From: Streptomyces sp. 71268
GTDB lineage: Bacteria > Actinomycetota > Actinomycetes > Streptomycetales > Streptomycetaceae
DNA length: 64,000 nt
NCBI RefSeq assembly: GCF_029392895.1
Contig: NZ_CP114200.1
Location: 5,177,001-5,241,000, forward strand
Reading direction: 5' to 3'
The notes under the pieces were generated by a model that saw nothing but the letters and a program-made list of their open reading frames with translations, had not been told where the DNA came from and did not search any database. The number at the start of each line of letters is the position of its first letter. The stretch's first letter is position 1. The position numbers and the translations under genes are program-made. Below, in pieces: positions 9,303 through 18,927 of the stretch.

Positions 9303-9772
9303 GCCAATGCGGGGCAAGCGACTAGTAACCCCCCACGGGTACGGCAAGGCCGCTGGCGGTCGTTCGCGTTTCCTCCTGAGCGCGAACGGCCGCCGCTGGC
9401 ATGTCCGGGCCAGCCCCGCCCACCCGGCCGGCCCTACTCCCGGGCCCGCGCGGTTCACCCCGGGTCTGACTCGTCAGGGCTCGCCGCCGGCCCGGTCGAC
9501 GACCCGGTGCCGATGTCGCCGACGCGTTCCGCACTCTCGCGCCCACCTCCGCCCGGCACCGCCCCGTCGCGTCCCGCGCCGCCCCGCCGGTCCCGCCTCG
9601 CCGGTCCCGCCGGCCCTGGATGGCACGCCGGTCCCGGATGGCATGACGGTCCCGCCGGCCTCGGCTGACGCGCCGGCCACGGCGCCGTCGACTCCGGCCG
9701 CCACTCCGTAGGACAAGACGCAGACCACCGCGCCGGCAGGCCCGTAACGTCGCGCGTGCGGACGCGGCCACG

Positions 9773-9838
9773 GCCGGCTCGGTCGTCACTGCCGTGCCGG
9801 CTCGGTCGTCACCGCCGTGCCGGCTCGGTCGCCGCCGC
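9773..9838 (+). repeat. 23-bp tandem repeat, nearly three copies
   Basis: Units start at 9773, 9796 and 9819 with GCCGGCTCGGTCG. The first two differ by one base; the third diverges after about 14 bp. It lies 140-200 bp before mdh in non-coding DNA. Confidence 0.7.
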
Positions 9839-9849
9839 ACGGCCGGTGA

Positions 9850-10968
<1,119 letters not shown>

Positions 10969-11090
10969 TCCACCGGCCCGCCCGATCCACGGGACCGCGC
11001 GGGCTCACGGACCTCTGGTCCGAGCGGGCTCGCGGGCCGCTGGCCGTCCGAGTGGACCTCGGCGCGTAGGCCGCGCCTGAGAGCTATGCG

Positions 11091-11129
11091 AAAGGCCGTT
11101 CCCCAGCAGTGCGCTGGGGGACGGCCTTT
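11091..11129 (+). terminator. mdh terminator
   Basis: Seventeen-bp stem AAAGGCCGTTCCCCAGC / GCTGGGGGACGGCCTTT with one T-G wobble and a 5-nt loop, ending in TTT. This is the most canonical terminator in the window, and being A/T-flanked it may work in both directions. Confidence 0.85.
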
Positions 11130-11261
11130 GCCGTGCGCCGGGCCGCGCCGACGAGATGGATGGGACGTGCGGTACGCGCGGTACGTGCGGTACGTGCGGA
11201 CGAGGCGTGCTGGCGGGGGCGCGCCCCACCTACGGCACGCGTAAGGCATACGAACCAGCAG

Positions 11262-11294
11262 TTATCCACAGGGGTCCAGCCCCACTTATCCACA
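11262..11294 (+). promoter_or_regulatory. Pair of DnaA-box-like sequences
   Basis: TTATCCACA occurs at 11262-11270 and again at 11286-11294 in the same orientation, 24 bp apart. It matches the E. coli DnaA-box consensus exactly; the usual Streptomyces box is TTGTCCACA. The context is non-coding. It may titrate DnaA or be chance; no other origin features are present. Confidence 0.4.
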
Positions 11295-11464
11295 GCCTCT
11301 TCCGCTCTTCCCCACGCTCGCCCCGCCTCCTCTAACGTGAAGCACAGCTCGCGAACGCACCCCCGCACCGCATCGCGGATCAGGTGCCGTTCGCCGTCGC
11401 ACCGACGGGCGGGCGTGTCCTCGCGGGACACTCCCGTACCCGTGGCGGCGGGGCTGACGTTACG

Positions 11465-12700
11465 TCAGGAGCGCGCGCTCAACGCCGAAGTGGAGGTGAA
11501 GCGATGAACCCGCGTGGCGGTGGCGGTGGCCACGTCCACGGTGTAGGCGTCGATGGTCAGCTTGCCCGTCGACACCTTCATCACCATGAAGCCGTGCTGG
11601 CCGAAGTCCTGCCAGCGCGCCGGGTGATCGTCATGTGCCTTGCCGTCGCCCTTCTTGCCCGCCGTGCCGCACACGATTTGCCGCGTGCCCCGCGACCGCT
11701 TGGTGGGCTCAAGGATCTGCTGCGTGTGGTCGTGCCCGGACAGGATCAGGTCGGCCCGGCCGCACACCACCTCCTCATACAACTCCTTGAGGTGCACGCC
11801 GCTGGTGTAGTGGCCGATCGTGAAACCGTCATAGGAGCCCGCGCTGCCGTGCTTGCCGTTGTTCAGGTACGGGTGGTGCCCGATGACGATCTTCCACGTG
11901 GCGCGGGAGGCGGTGAGCGCCGAGTCCACCCAACGCCGCTGCTCGCGCATGTACGGGCCGTCCCAGCGGAAATACGGGTCGAGCTGCGTGACGGTCGACG
12001 CCACCGGGTTGGTGTCCACCGCGAAGAACTCCACCACGGGCGCGCCTCTGCCGGGGCCGGCCGGCAGTGCGGTCGAGTAGTAGCGCGCGGGCATGTACCA
12101 GCGGCGCGACGTCGTCGCGTAGGCCACCTCGCGGTCGCCGCGCGAGGGGTCGCCGCCGCTGCCGGGTATCAGCCCGGAGCAGTCGTGGTTGCCGAGCACC
12201 ATCAGCCACGGCACGTCGATGCCGGTGTTGGGCTTCTCGAACCTGGTGTGGAACTCGTCGTCGTGCGCCGACTCGGGCCCGTTCTCATACAGGTTGTCGC
12301 CCAGGCCGATGGCCAGCCCGACGCCCTCCGTGCGGCACACCTTCCGCGCGGCTTCGGCGACGGCGTACTGGGCCTCGTTGCCGGTGCCCGCGTCCCCGGT
12401 GACCAGCACCGCATACGAACCCCCGGGCCCCGGCCGGCTGGGCAGGGGGAACTTGTCCACCGGGGCACCGCTCGCCGCCCGCGCGGCCTGCGCCGCCTGG
12501 GCTGCCTGCGGTAGCAGGGCGAGCGCCGCCGCTCCGGCCACCGCGCCACCCAGCACGGTGCGACGGCCCACGCCCGGACCAGCGGCGTCGACGACGGGCT
12601 CGGCGGCGGGCCGACCGGTGGTGACGATGCTGTCGTCGAGGTCGAGCCACTGCCTCTCGGTCAGATCGGGGCGCGGCGGTGTGTATTCGTCATCGCACAT
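11465..12700 (-). CDS. Tat-exported purple-acid-phosphatase-like metallophosphoesterase
   Basis: A 411-aa secreted calcineurin-type phosphoesterase. The N-terminus has a twin-arginine signal (GVGRRTVLGGAVAGAAALALL) ending near an Ala-rich cleavage zone, so it is probably exported folded. Metal-ligand motifs run in order: VTGDAGTGNE, IGLGDNLYENG, VLGNHDCSG, VIGHHPYLNN and LSGHDHTQQ. The start at 12700 (ATG, protein begins MCDDEYTPP) is preferred over farther upstream codons, which would read through the poly-G tract. Substrate unknown; nucleotides or organic phosphate are plausible. It is convergent with mdh. The upstream region carries a striking G-run (12775-12809). Confidence 0.85.
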   Translation of the reverse strand: MCDDEYTPPRPDLTERQWLDLDDSIVTTGRPAAEPVVDAAGPGVGRRTVLGGAVAGAAALALLPQAAQAAQAARAASGAPVDKFPLPSRPGPGGSYAVLVTGDAGTGNEAQYAVAEAARKVCRTEGVGLAIGLGDNLYENGPESAHDDEFHTRFEKPNTGIDVPWLMVLGNHDCSGLIPGSGGDPSRGDREVAYATTSRRWYMPARYYSTALPAGPGRGAPVVEFFAVDTNPVASTVTQLDPYFRWDGPYMREQRRWVDSALTASRATWKIVIGHHPYLNNGKHGSAGSYDGFTIGHYTSGVHLKELYEEVVCGRADLILSGHDHTQQILEPTKRSRGTRQIVCGTAGKKGDGKAHDDHPARWQDFGQHGFMVMKVSTGKLTIDAYTVDVATATATRVHRFTSTSALSARS

Positions 12701-12774
12701 GCCAGGTTTCTCGCAGGTAACTTCGACCCGCTGGTGGAGGCGTTGCGAACACCCGGTGAAGGTCTGCGGGCGGC

Positions 12775-12809
12775 GGGGGGGGGGGGGAGGGAGGGGGAGG
12801 GGGGAGGGG
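12775..12809 (+). repeat. Poly-G / purine tract
   Basis: Thirteen consecutive G, then G-runs of 3, 5, 6 and 4 separated by single A residues: 35 bp without a pyrimidine. It is strongly G-quadruplex-prone and lies 75 bp upstream of the phosphoesterase start codon. Confidence 0.9.
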
Positions 12810-12945
12810 CCCCACCCCCACATGCCGCCCCCCCACGCCCCGCCCACAGGCCCCCCTACGCCCGCCCCTCACCACCGCCCCCCACGTGAACCCACCCCAC
12901 GCTCCCCACAGGCCCCACACCCACCCCGCGCCCACCCACACACCA

Positions 12946-12981
12946 ACGGCCCGCCCCGCGCCAAGCGGCGAGGCGGGCCGT
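12946..12981 (-). terminator. Terminator of the lipoprotein gene
   Basis: Perfect 10-bp stem ACGGCCCGCC / GGCGGGCCGT with a 16-nt loop that itself can pair CCGC with GCGG. It lies about 75 bp downstream of the minus-strand lipoprotein stop. Confidence 0.65.
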
Positions 12982-13054
12982 AGGAGAATCCGCAGCGAAA
13001 TCCGTGGAGGTATCCACAGCGGAAGCCGTAGCGGGGATCCGTAGGGTGTGCGCC

Positions 13055-13834
13055 CTACTTGCCGAACTGCTCCTCGAACTTCGCGATGTCGATGACCTCG
13101 CTCGCGGGCGGCGGGGTCGTGTCGACGGGCTTCTCGTAGTCGCTCAGCTCGACGGTGCCGGGCTCCTTGCCGCCCACGACGCTGATCTTGAGCGGGTACG
13201 GAGTGCCGGTGGCGGCGACGAACATCGTCTGCTTGCCGCCGTCGTCGCTGGGGCTCGTGAGGGGGACGACGAGCTGGGTGCCGAGCTTGGTGGGCTCGCC
13301 CTTGGTCAGCTTGTCCTTGGTGTCGCTGTCCGACTTGATGGACGCCTGCATCGCCGCCAGGTTGCACATGTCGGCGTTGTCCTTGAGCATTTCGTCGTCG
13401 GTGGTGCCGTGGATGTAGCGGTCCTTGAACAGCTCGGCCGCCGCCTCGCCCTCCTTGCCGCCGACGTCGGGCTGCGTCCAGAACTTGGCGTTCGGCTTCA
13501 TCCAGACCTTGGTGTCGGCCTTGATCAGCTCGGAGCTGGCGCCCTGGGCATCACCGATGGTGCCGTTGCAGTTGCCCTTCTTGTCGAGGGCCAGGTTGAT
13601 CTTCAGCGACTCCGCGCCGGTGCCCTGGTCCATCTTCATGCGCAGCGAGGTCGCGCCGAGCAGGGCTTCCTTGGCCTTGTCGGAGATCTGCTGCGCGGAC
13701 AGGTTGGCGAGTTCGTTCTTCGGCTCCTGCGACGCCTTGTCGCTCTTGCTGTCGCTGTCGTTGCCGCAGCCCGACAGGCCCAGCACCGCAACCACGCAGG
13801 CCGTCGCGGCCAGCACGCCGTACTTCCTCGTCAT
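13055..13834 (-). CDS. Secreted lipoprotein, LppX/LprAFG-like
   Basis: A 259-aa exported lipoprotein. The signal peptide has MTRKYG then a hydrophobic stretch and the lipobox LGLSGCGND, so Cys becomes the lipidated N-terminus. A short Asp/Ser/Lys linker follows. The mature part (QQISDKAKEALLGATSLRMK ... and KVWMKPNAKFWTQ) resembles the actinobacterial LppX/LprA-type lipoprotein fold, which may carry lipids in mycobacteria; its role in Streptomyces is unknown. I chose the ATG at 13834 because GAGGGGGAT sits 8-10 nt before it. An ATG four codons upstream (13846) lies inside that site. It has its own terminator and is divergent from the betaine genes. Confidence 0.8.
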   Translation of the reverse strand: MTRKYGVLAATACVVAVLGLSGCGNDSDSKSDKASQEPKNELANLSAQQISDKAKEALLGATSLRMKMDQGTGAESLKINLALDKKGNCNGTIGDAQGASSELIKADTKVWMKPNAKFWTQPDVGGKEGEAAAELFKDRYIHGTTDDEMLKDNADMCNLAAMQASIKSDSDTKDKLTKGEPTKLGTQLVVPLTSPSDDGGKQTMFVAATGTPYPLKISVVGGKEPGTVELSDYEKPVDTTPPPASEVIDIAKFEEQFGK

Positions 13835-13989
13835 GGTGAGATCCATCCCCCTCAGTTAACTAGCGGAGGGTGAATTTATCAGCTCTTTACTCCCCAAAGC
13901 TTGCCAGGCTTGATCACAGATAGTGAGACAGACCACTTTCCATGAAAAGTGATGCATACGTTGGTGCCTTCCGGGGAGGGGTTTCGGTT

Positions 13990-14004
13990 GCTGGTGTGAC
14001 CAGC
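13990..14004. promoter_or_regulatory. Palindrome in the betaine-gene promoter region
   Basis: GCTGGT-GTG-ACCAGC is a perfect 6-3-6 inverted repeat ending 37 bp before the betB start. A second looser repeat (CACTTT-N6-AAAGTG) lies about 50 bp upstream near 13933-13950. Both sit in an unusually AT-rich divergent spacer, a natural place for an operator responding to choline or osmotic stress. Confidence 0.4.
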
Positions 14005-14041
14005 AGTGGAACATTTCGGTGTATCGGAAGGCAGAACCAAC

Positions 14042-15544
14042 GTGTCGGCGATCGAGACCATCCATGTTGACGGAGAGTGGCGAGCGGCTGCCAGTGGCGC
14101 CGAGCGGGAGGTGCTCGACCCAGCGGACGCGACCGTTCTCGCGAAGGTGGCCGAGGGCGACGCGTCCGACGTCGACGCGGCGGTCGCCGCGGCGCGCCGG
14201 GCCTTCGACAGCGGACCGTGGCCGCGTACGCCGGTGGCCGAGCGCGCCGCGCTGCTGCGCCGGGTCGCCGACCTCCTCCAGCGGGACCGTGAGGAGATCG
14301 CGCTGACCGAGAGCCGGGACACCGGCAAGACCCTGGAGGAGGGCCGGGTCGACGTCGACGACGTGACCGCCGCCTTCCGCTACTTCGCCGACCTCGTGAC
14401 GAACGAGAGCGGTGGCCGGGTCGTGGACGCGGGCAGCCCGGACGTGCACAGCGTGGTCGTCCACGAGCCGGTCGGCGTCTGCTCGCTGATCACACCGTGG
14501 AACTACCCGCTGCTCCAGGCGAGTTGGAAGATCGCCCCGGCGTTGGCCGCGGGCAACACCTTCGTCCTCAAGCCCAGTGAGGTCACCCCGTTGTCCACGG
14601 TCCATCTGGTGCGCCTCCTGGTGGAGGCCGGGCTGCCGGCCGGTGTGGCGAACCTGGTGACCGGCGCGGGCGACCCGGTGGGCGCCCGTATGTCGGAGCA
14701 CCCGGACGTCGATCTCGTCTCCTTCACCGGCGGTCTCGCCAGCGGCGTCAAGGTCTCCCAGGCCGCCGCGCCGACCGTGAAGAAGGTCGCCCTCGAACTG
14801 GGCGGCAAGAACCCCAACGTCGTCTTCGCCGACGCCTGCGCCACCGAAGAGGGCTTCGACACCGCCGTCGACCAGGCGCTGAACGCCGCGTTCATCCACA
14901 GCGGCCAGGTCTGCTCGGCGGGCGCCCGGTTGATCGTCGAGGAGTCGGTGCGCGAGCGCTTCGTCACCGAACTCGCCCGCCGCGCCGAGCGGATCAAGCT
15001 CGGCCGGGGCACCGAGCCCGGCGTCGAGTGCGGCCCGCTCGTCTCCCGCCAGCAGTGGGAGAAGACGCGGGCGTACGTCGAGTCGGCGCTCGCCGAGGGC
15101 GCGTCGCTGCGTTGCGGCGGCGGCCAGCCCGAGCCCGCCGCGAACCGCCCCGCCACCGGGTTCTTCTTCGCCCCCACCGTGCTCGACCAGTGCCACCGCG
15201 AGATGCGCGTGGTCCGCGAGGAGACCTTCGGGCCCATCCTCACCGTGGAGACCTTCCGCACCGAGGACGAGGCGGTGGCGCTCGCCAACGACACCGAGTA
15301 CGGGCTCGCGGGCGCCGTGTGGAGCGCCGACGCGGGCCGCGCCCGCCGGGTCGCCGGGCGGCTGCGGCACGGCACCGTGTGGATCAACGACTACCACCCG
15401 TACCTGCCGCAGGCCGAGTGGGGCGGGTTCGGCAAGTCCGGCGTCGGGCGCGAGCTGGGCCCCTCGGGCCTGGCGGAGTACCGCGAGGCCAAGCACGTCT
15501 ACCAGAACCTGGACCCGCGGCCCGTCCGCTGGTTCGCTGGCTGA
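14042..15544 (+). CDS. betB: Betaine-aldehyde dehydrogenase-type ALDH
   Basis: NAD(P)-dependent oxidation of an aldehyde, here most likely betaine aldehyde to glycine betaine. At 500 aa it is a normal ALDH. Motifs include [20 protein letters not shown] with the catalytic Asn, [10 protein letters not shown], the [13 protein letters not shown] catalytic Glu and the [11 protein letters not shown] catalytic Cys, with [10 protein letters not shown] near the C-terminus. The GTG start at 14042 follows GGAAGG; an upstream ATG at 14006 would add 12 residues. Substrate assignment rests on context: a choline-oxidase-like enzyme and a betaine-type ABC importer follow on the same strand. A 396-bp repetitive spacer separates it from the next gene. 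Confidence 0.85.
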   Translation: MSAIETIHVDGEWRAAASGAEREVLDPADATVLAKVAEGDASDVDAAVAAARRAFDSGPWPRTPVAERAALLRRVADLLQRDREEIALTESRDTGKTLEEGRVDVDDVTAAFRYFADLVTNESGGRVVDAGSPDVHSVVVHEPVGVCSLITPWNYPLLQASWKIAPALAAGNTFVLKPSEVTPLSTVHLVRLLVEAGLPAGVANLVTGAGDPVGARMSEHPDVDLVSFTGGLASGVKVSQAAAPTVKKVALELGGKNPNVVFADACATEEGFDTAVDQALNAAFIHSGQVCSAGARLIVEESVRERFVTELARRAERIKLGRGTEPGVECGPLVSRQQWEKTRAYVESALAEGASLRCGGGQPEPAANRPATGFFFAPTVLDQCHREMRVVREETFGPILTVETFRTEDEAVALANDTEYGLAGAVWSADAGRARRVAGRLRHGTVWINDYHPYLPQAEWGGFGKSGVGRELGPSGLAEYREAKHVYQNLDPRPVRWFAG

Positions 15545-15940
15545 CCGCCCCGGCGGGCGTACCGACCCACCCGCCCCGGCGGGCGCACCACCCCGCCTGC
15601 CTCGCGGGCGCACCAACCCACCCGCCTCCACGGGCGCGCCAACCGCCCGCCCTCGCGGGTACGTCAACCCGCCAGCCCTCGCGGGCGCACCAACGGCCCG
15701 CACCCACCCGCCAACCCGCCTACCCGCCCCCGGCTGTCGGCGGATCACCCCGCCGACCGCCGTGGACGCACCCAACCCACCCGCCCTCGCGCGGACGCGC
15801 CCACCCGCCTGCCCCCCTTCGGCGGCACGCCAGCCGCCTGCCCCTGCGGGCACGCCAACCGCCTGCCCCTCGCAGGCAAGCCAACCCGCCTGCCCACGTC
15901 CCACGTTCACGCACGTACCTTGCAGAAGGAGCGACCCCCC
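15545..15940 (+). repeat. Degenerate ~26-bp tandem repeat between betB and the choline oxidase gene
   Basis: No gene. From 15545 to about 15700 there are about six imperfect units of 25-27 bp built around CCCGCC-N4-CGCGGGCGCACCAAC. Each carries a small CGCC/GGCG-type inverted repeat. About four more degraded units follow between 15760 and 15900. The strand is strongly C-rich. The ribosome site AGAAGGAG for the next gene lies at the end (about 15923-15930). Confidence 0.65.
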
Positions 15941-17482
15941 ATGCCCGTTTACGACTACGTCGTGGTCGGCGGTGGCACCGCCGGCTCGGTGATCGCCTCC
16001 CGGTTGACCGAGGACCCGAACGTCACCGTCGCCGTCATCGAGGGCGGCCCCACCGACATCGACCGCCCCGACGTGCTCACCCTGCGCCGCTGGCTCGGCC
16101 TGCTCGGCGGTGACCTCGACTACGACTACCCCACGACCGAGCAGCCACGCGGCAACTCGCACATCCGGCACAGCCGCGCCAGGGTCCTCGGCGGTTGCTC
16201 CTCGCACAACACGCTCATCAGCTTCAAGCCGCTGCCCGGCGACTGGGACGAGTGGGCCGAGGCCGGCGCGCGGGGTTGGGACGCGGCGTCCATGGACCCG
16301 TACTTCGCCAGGCTGCGCAACAACATCGTCCCGGTGCACGAGAAGGACCGGAACGCGATAGCCAGCGACTTCGTCGCCGCCGCCCAGGCCGCCCTCGACG
16401 TGCCGCGGGTCGAGGGGTTCAACAAGGCGCCGTTCCACGAGGGGGTCGGCTTCTTCGACCTGGCGTACCACCCGGAGGACAACAAGCGCTCCTCCGCCTC
16501 CGTCGCCTACCTGCACCCGCACATCGAGGCGGGCGACCGGCCGAACCTCACCCTCCTCCTGGAGACCTGGGCCTACCGGCTCGAACTCGACGCCGACCGG
16601 GCCACCGGCGTGTGGGTGCGGGCCAAGGACGGCACCGAGGAACTCGTCGAGGCGTCGCGCGAGGTGCTGGTGTGCGCGGGCGCGGTGGACACCCCGCGGC
16701 TGCTGATGCACTCGGGCATCGGCCCGCGCGGCGACCTGGAGGCGCTGGGCATCCCCGTCGTCCACGACCTGCCGGGCGTCGGCGAGAACCTGCTCGACCA
16801 CCCCGAGTCGGTCATCGTGTGGGAGACCAACGGCCCGATCCCGGACAACTCGGCGATGGACTCCGACGCCGGCCTGTTCGTCCGTCGCGACCCGGAATCG
16901 CGCGGCCCGGACCTGATGTTCCACTTCTACCAGATCCCCTTCACCGACAACCCGGAACGCCTCGGCTACGAGAAGCCCACGCACGGCGTGTCGATGACGC
17001 CCAACATCCCCAAGCCGCGCAGCCGTGGCCGGCTCTACCTCACCAGCGCCGACCCGGCCGTCAAGCCCGCGCTCGACTTCCGGTACTTCACGGACGAGGA
17101 CGACTACGACGGCCGCACGCTGGTGGACGGCATCAAGATCGCGCGCCGGGTCGCGGCACAGGAGCCGCTGGCCGGCTGGCTGGGGCGCGAGGTGTGCCCG
17201 GGCCCGGAGGTCACCTCGGACGAGGAGATCAGCGAGTACGCCCGTAAGGTCGCGCACACCGTCTACCACCCCGCCGGCACCTGCCGGATGGGCGCCGGCG
17301 ACGACGAACTGGCCGTCGTGGACCCGGAGTTGCGCGTACGCGGCCTGCGGAACCTGCGGATAGCCGACGCGTCGGTCTTCCCGACGATGCCGGCCGTCAA
17401 CCCCATGATCGGGGTCCTGATGGTGGGGGAGAAGTGCGCCGAGTTGTTGGTGCGCACCCAGACGCCGGGAGGTGCCGCATGA
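15941..17482 (+). CDS. GMC flavoprotein, choline oxidase-like
   Basis: FAD enzyme (513 aa) that probably oxidises choline to betaine aldehyde and further to betaine. The N-terminus has the ADP-binding [13 protein letters not shown] fold. Compared from memory with Arthrobacter choline oxidase, the key residues are all present. His89 in GGCSSHN aligns with the histidine that binds FAD covalently. Glu in VIVWETN, His in DLMFHFYQ, His443 in [13 protein letters not shown] and Asn487 in AVNPMIG fit the substrate and catalytic positions. One change is Thr in place of the Ser two residues after the FAD-linked His. The ATG start has AGAAGGAG 10 bp upstream. The stop overlaps the ABC ATPase start (ATGA), so it is translationally coupled to transport. 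A choline dehydrogenase-type activity is the alternative. Confidence 0.85.
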   Translation: MPVYDYVVVGGGTAGSVIASRLTEDPNVTVAVIEGGPTDIDRPDVLTLRRWLGLLGGDLDYDYPTTEQPRGNSHIRHSRARVLGGCSSHNTLISFKPLPGDWDEWAEAGARGWDAASMDPYFARLRNNIVPVHEKDRNAIASDFVAAAQAALDVPRVEGFNKAPFHEGVGFFDLAYHPEDNKRSSASVAYLHPHIEAGDRPNLTLLLETWAYRLELDADRATGVWVRAKDGTEELVEASREVLVCAGAVDTPRLLMHSGIGPRGDLEALGIPVVHDLPGVGENLLDHPESVIVWETNGPIPDNSAMDSDAGLFVRRDPESRGPDLMFHFYQIPFTDNPERLGYEKPTHGVSMTPNIPKPRSRGRLYLTSADPAVKPALDFRYFTDEDDYDGRTLVDGIKIARRVAAQEPLAGWLGREVCPGPEVTSDEEISEYARKVAHTVYHPAGTCRMGAGDDELAVVDPELRVRGLRNLRIADASVFPTMPAVNPMIGVLMVGEKCAELLVRTQTPGGAA

Positions 17483-18927
17483 GCAGCGCCCGCCACTCCC
17501 AGGACACCACGCGGGGACCGAAACCGCCGGCGTCGGAGCGCGCGCGTTCCGACGCCGCCACCCCGACCAACGCGGCTGCCACCACCACCTCGACCAGCGC
17601 GGCCGCCCCCACCCCGACCAGCCCGGCCGCCGCCACCTCGGCCACCGGGCAGGCGGGCGATCCGGCCGTCTTCGCGGTGCGCGACCTGTGGAAGGTCTTC
17701 GGACCGAAGGCCGACCGCATCCCCGGTAGCCCCGAAGCCGACCTGCCCGCCGCCGAGCTGCGCGAGCGCACCGGTTGCACGGCGGCCGTGCGCGGCGTGA
17801 GCTTCGACGTCCGCAAGGGCGAGGTGTTCGTCGTGATGGGCCTGTCCGGATCGGGCAAGTCCACGCTGGTGCGCTGCCTGACCCGGCTCATCGAGCCGAC
17901 CAGCGGCAGCGTGGACATCGACGGCGAGGACGTGCTCGCCATGGACCGCTCCCGGCTGCGCGAACTGCGTCGGCACCGCGCCGCCATGGTCTTCCAGCAC
18001 TTCGGCCTGTTGCCGCACCGCTCGGTGCTCGACAACGTCGCGTACGGGCTCGAGGTGCAGGGCGTGGGCAAGGCGCGGCGGCGCGCGAAGGCCGCCGAGA
18101 TGGTGGCCAAGGTCGGCCTGACCGGCCTGGAGCACCGCCGCCCCGGCCAGCTCTCCGGCGGCCAGCAACAGCGCGTGGGCCTGGCCCGCGCGCTGGCGGT
18201 CGACCCGGAGGTGCTGCTGTTCGACGAGCCGTTCAGCGCGCTCGACCCGCTGATCCGGCGCGACATGCAGGAGGAGGTCATCCGCCTGCACCGGGACGAG
18301 GGCCGCACCATGGTCTTCATCACCCACGACCTGAGCGAGGCGCTGCGCCTGGGCACCCGCATCGCGCTGATGCGCGACGGCCGGATCGTGCAACTCGGCA
18401 CGCCCGAGGAGATCGTGGGTTCCCCGGCCGACGCGTACGTACGGGACTTCGTCCGCGACGTCCCCCGCGAGCAGGTGCTCACCGTCCGCCGCGCGATGCG
18501 CCCGGCCCGTCCCGACGAGGTCGACCGGGGGCCCGCGCTGGCACCCGGCGCCACCGTCGCCGAGGCCATCGAGGCCGTGGCCCGTTCCGGCGGCCCGGCC
18601 CGCGTGATGGACGCCGGCCGCTGCCTCGGCGTGGTCGACCACGCCCGCCTGCTCGACGTCGTCGCCGGCCTGGACGAGCCGGCCCCCACGACCGCTCCCG
18701 CCGACCCGGCCGCCGCCGTACCGCCCGCCACCACCGCTCCCGCCGAGCCAGCCAGCACCGACCCGGCCGCGACGGCCCCGGCCGCCCCAACGCCCGAGCC
18801 GGCCGCGGGCCAGTCCACCAACCAGGCTCCCGCCCAGATCCCGGACCGGACCGGTGAGCCAGCCCCCGAACCCCCCGGCGACGGCGCCCCATCCGCCACG
18901 GCGGCCGGCTCTGGGGGCCGCGGATGA
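17479..18927 (+). CDS. Glycine betaine/proline-type ABC transporter ATPase
   Basis: Energises uptake of a quaternary amine, probably betaine, choline or both. The 482-aa protein has an Ala/Thr/Pro-rich N-terminal extension (to about residue 65). The ATPase core follows: Walker [10 protein letters not shown] (about 120-128), an [20 protein letters not shown]-loop region, signature [15 protein letters not shown] and Walker [14 protein letters not shown]. The order and sequence are those of the ProV/OpuAA group. A degenerate CBS-like stretch ([19 protein letters not shown]) occurs at about 355-395, and the last 80 residues are a Pro/Ala/Thr tail. CBS modules in this family can sense ionic strength. 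It overlaps both neighbours by 4 bp. Confidence 0.9.
   Translation: MSSARHSQDTTRGPKPPASERARSDAATPTNAAATTTSTSAAAPTPTSPAAATSATGQAGDPAVFAVRDLWKVFGPKADRIPGSPEADLPAAELRERTGCTAAVRGVSFDVRKGEVFVVMGLSGSGKSTLVRCLTRLIEPTSGSVDIDGEDVLAMDRSRLRELRRHRAAMVFQHFGLLPHRSVLDNVAYGLEVQGVGKARRRAKAAEMVAKVGLTGLEHRRPGQLSGGQQQRVGLARALAVDPEVLLFDEPFSALDPLIRRDMQEEVIRLHRDEGRTMVFITHDLSEALRLGTRIALMRDGRIVQLGTPEEIVGSPADAYVRDFVRDVPREQVLTVRRAMRPARPDEVDRGPALAPGATVAEAIEAVARSGGPARVMDAGRCLGVVDHARLLDVVAGLDEPAPTTAPADPAAAVPPATTAPAEPASTDPAATAPAAPTPEPAAGQSTNQAPAQIPDRTGEPAPEPPGDGAPSATAAGSGGRG

Larger units (their letters stand above)
10969..11464. other. Intergenic region after mdh with terminator and two DnaA-box-like sites
   Basis: About 500 bp between convergent mdh and the phosphoesterase gene. 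It holds the mdh terminator (11091-11129), a short GTACGTGCG-type tandem repeat (about 11166-11200), and two TTATCCACA motifs (11262 and 11286). Short open frames here lack codon bias and I do not call them. Confidence 0.5.
12701..13054. other. G-tract and C-rich spacer between phosphoesterase and lipoprotein genes
   Basis: About 350 bp, no gene seen. It contains a 35-bp uninterrupted purine tract (12775-12809), then about 130 bp of C/A-rich low-complexity DNA, then the terminator of the lipoprotein gene at 12946-12981. The phosphoesterase promoter should be here, next to the G-tract. Confidence 0.55.

Noticed and set aside
11084..11431. Possible 115-aa minus-strand protein covering the TTATCCACA boxes
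   Set aside because: Begins in a weak context, runs through the mdh terminator and a short tandem repeat, and shows no coding bias.
13856..17269. Very long minus-strand open frame opposite the ALDH and choline oxidase genes
   Set aside because: It is the mirror of real genes: the translation is Gly/Arg/His/Val-rich with no domains, as expected from high-GC antisense frames, while the plus strand has clear family motifs.
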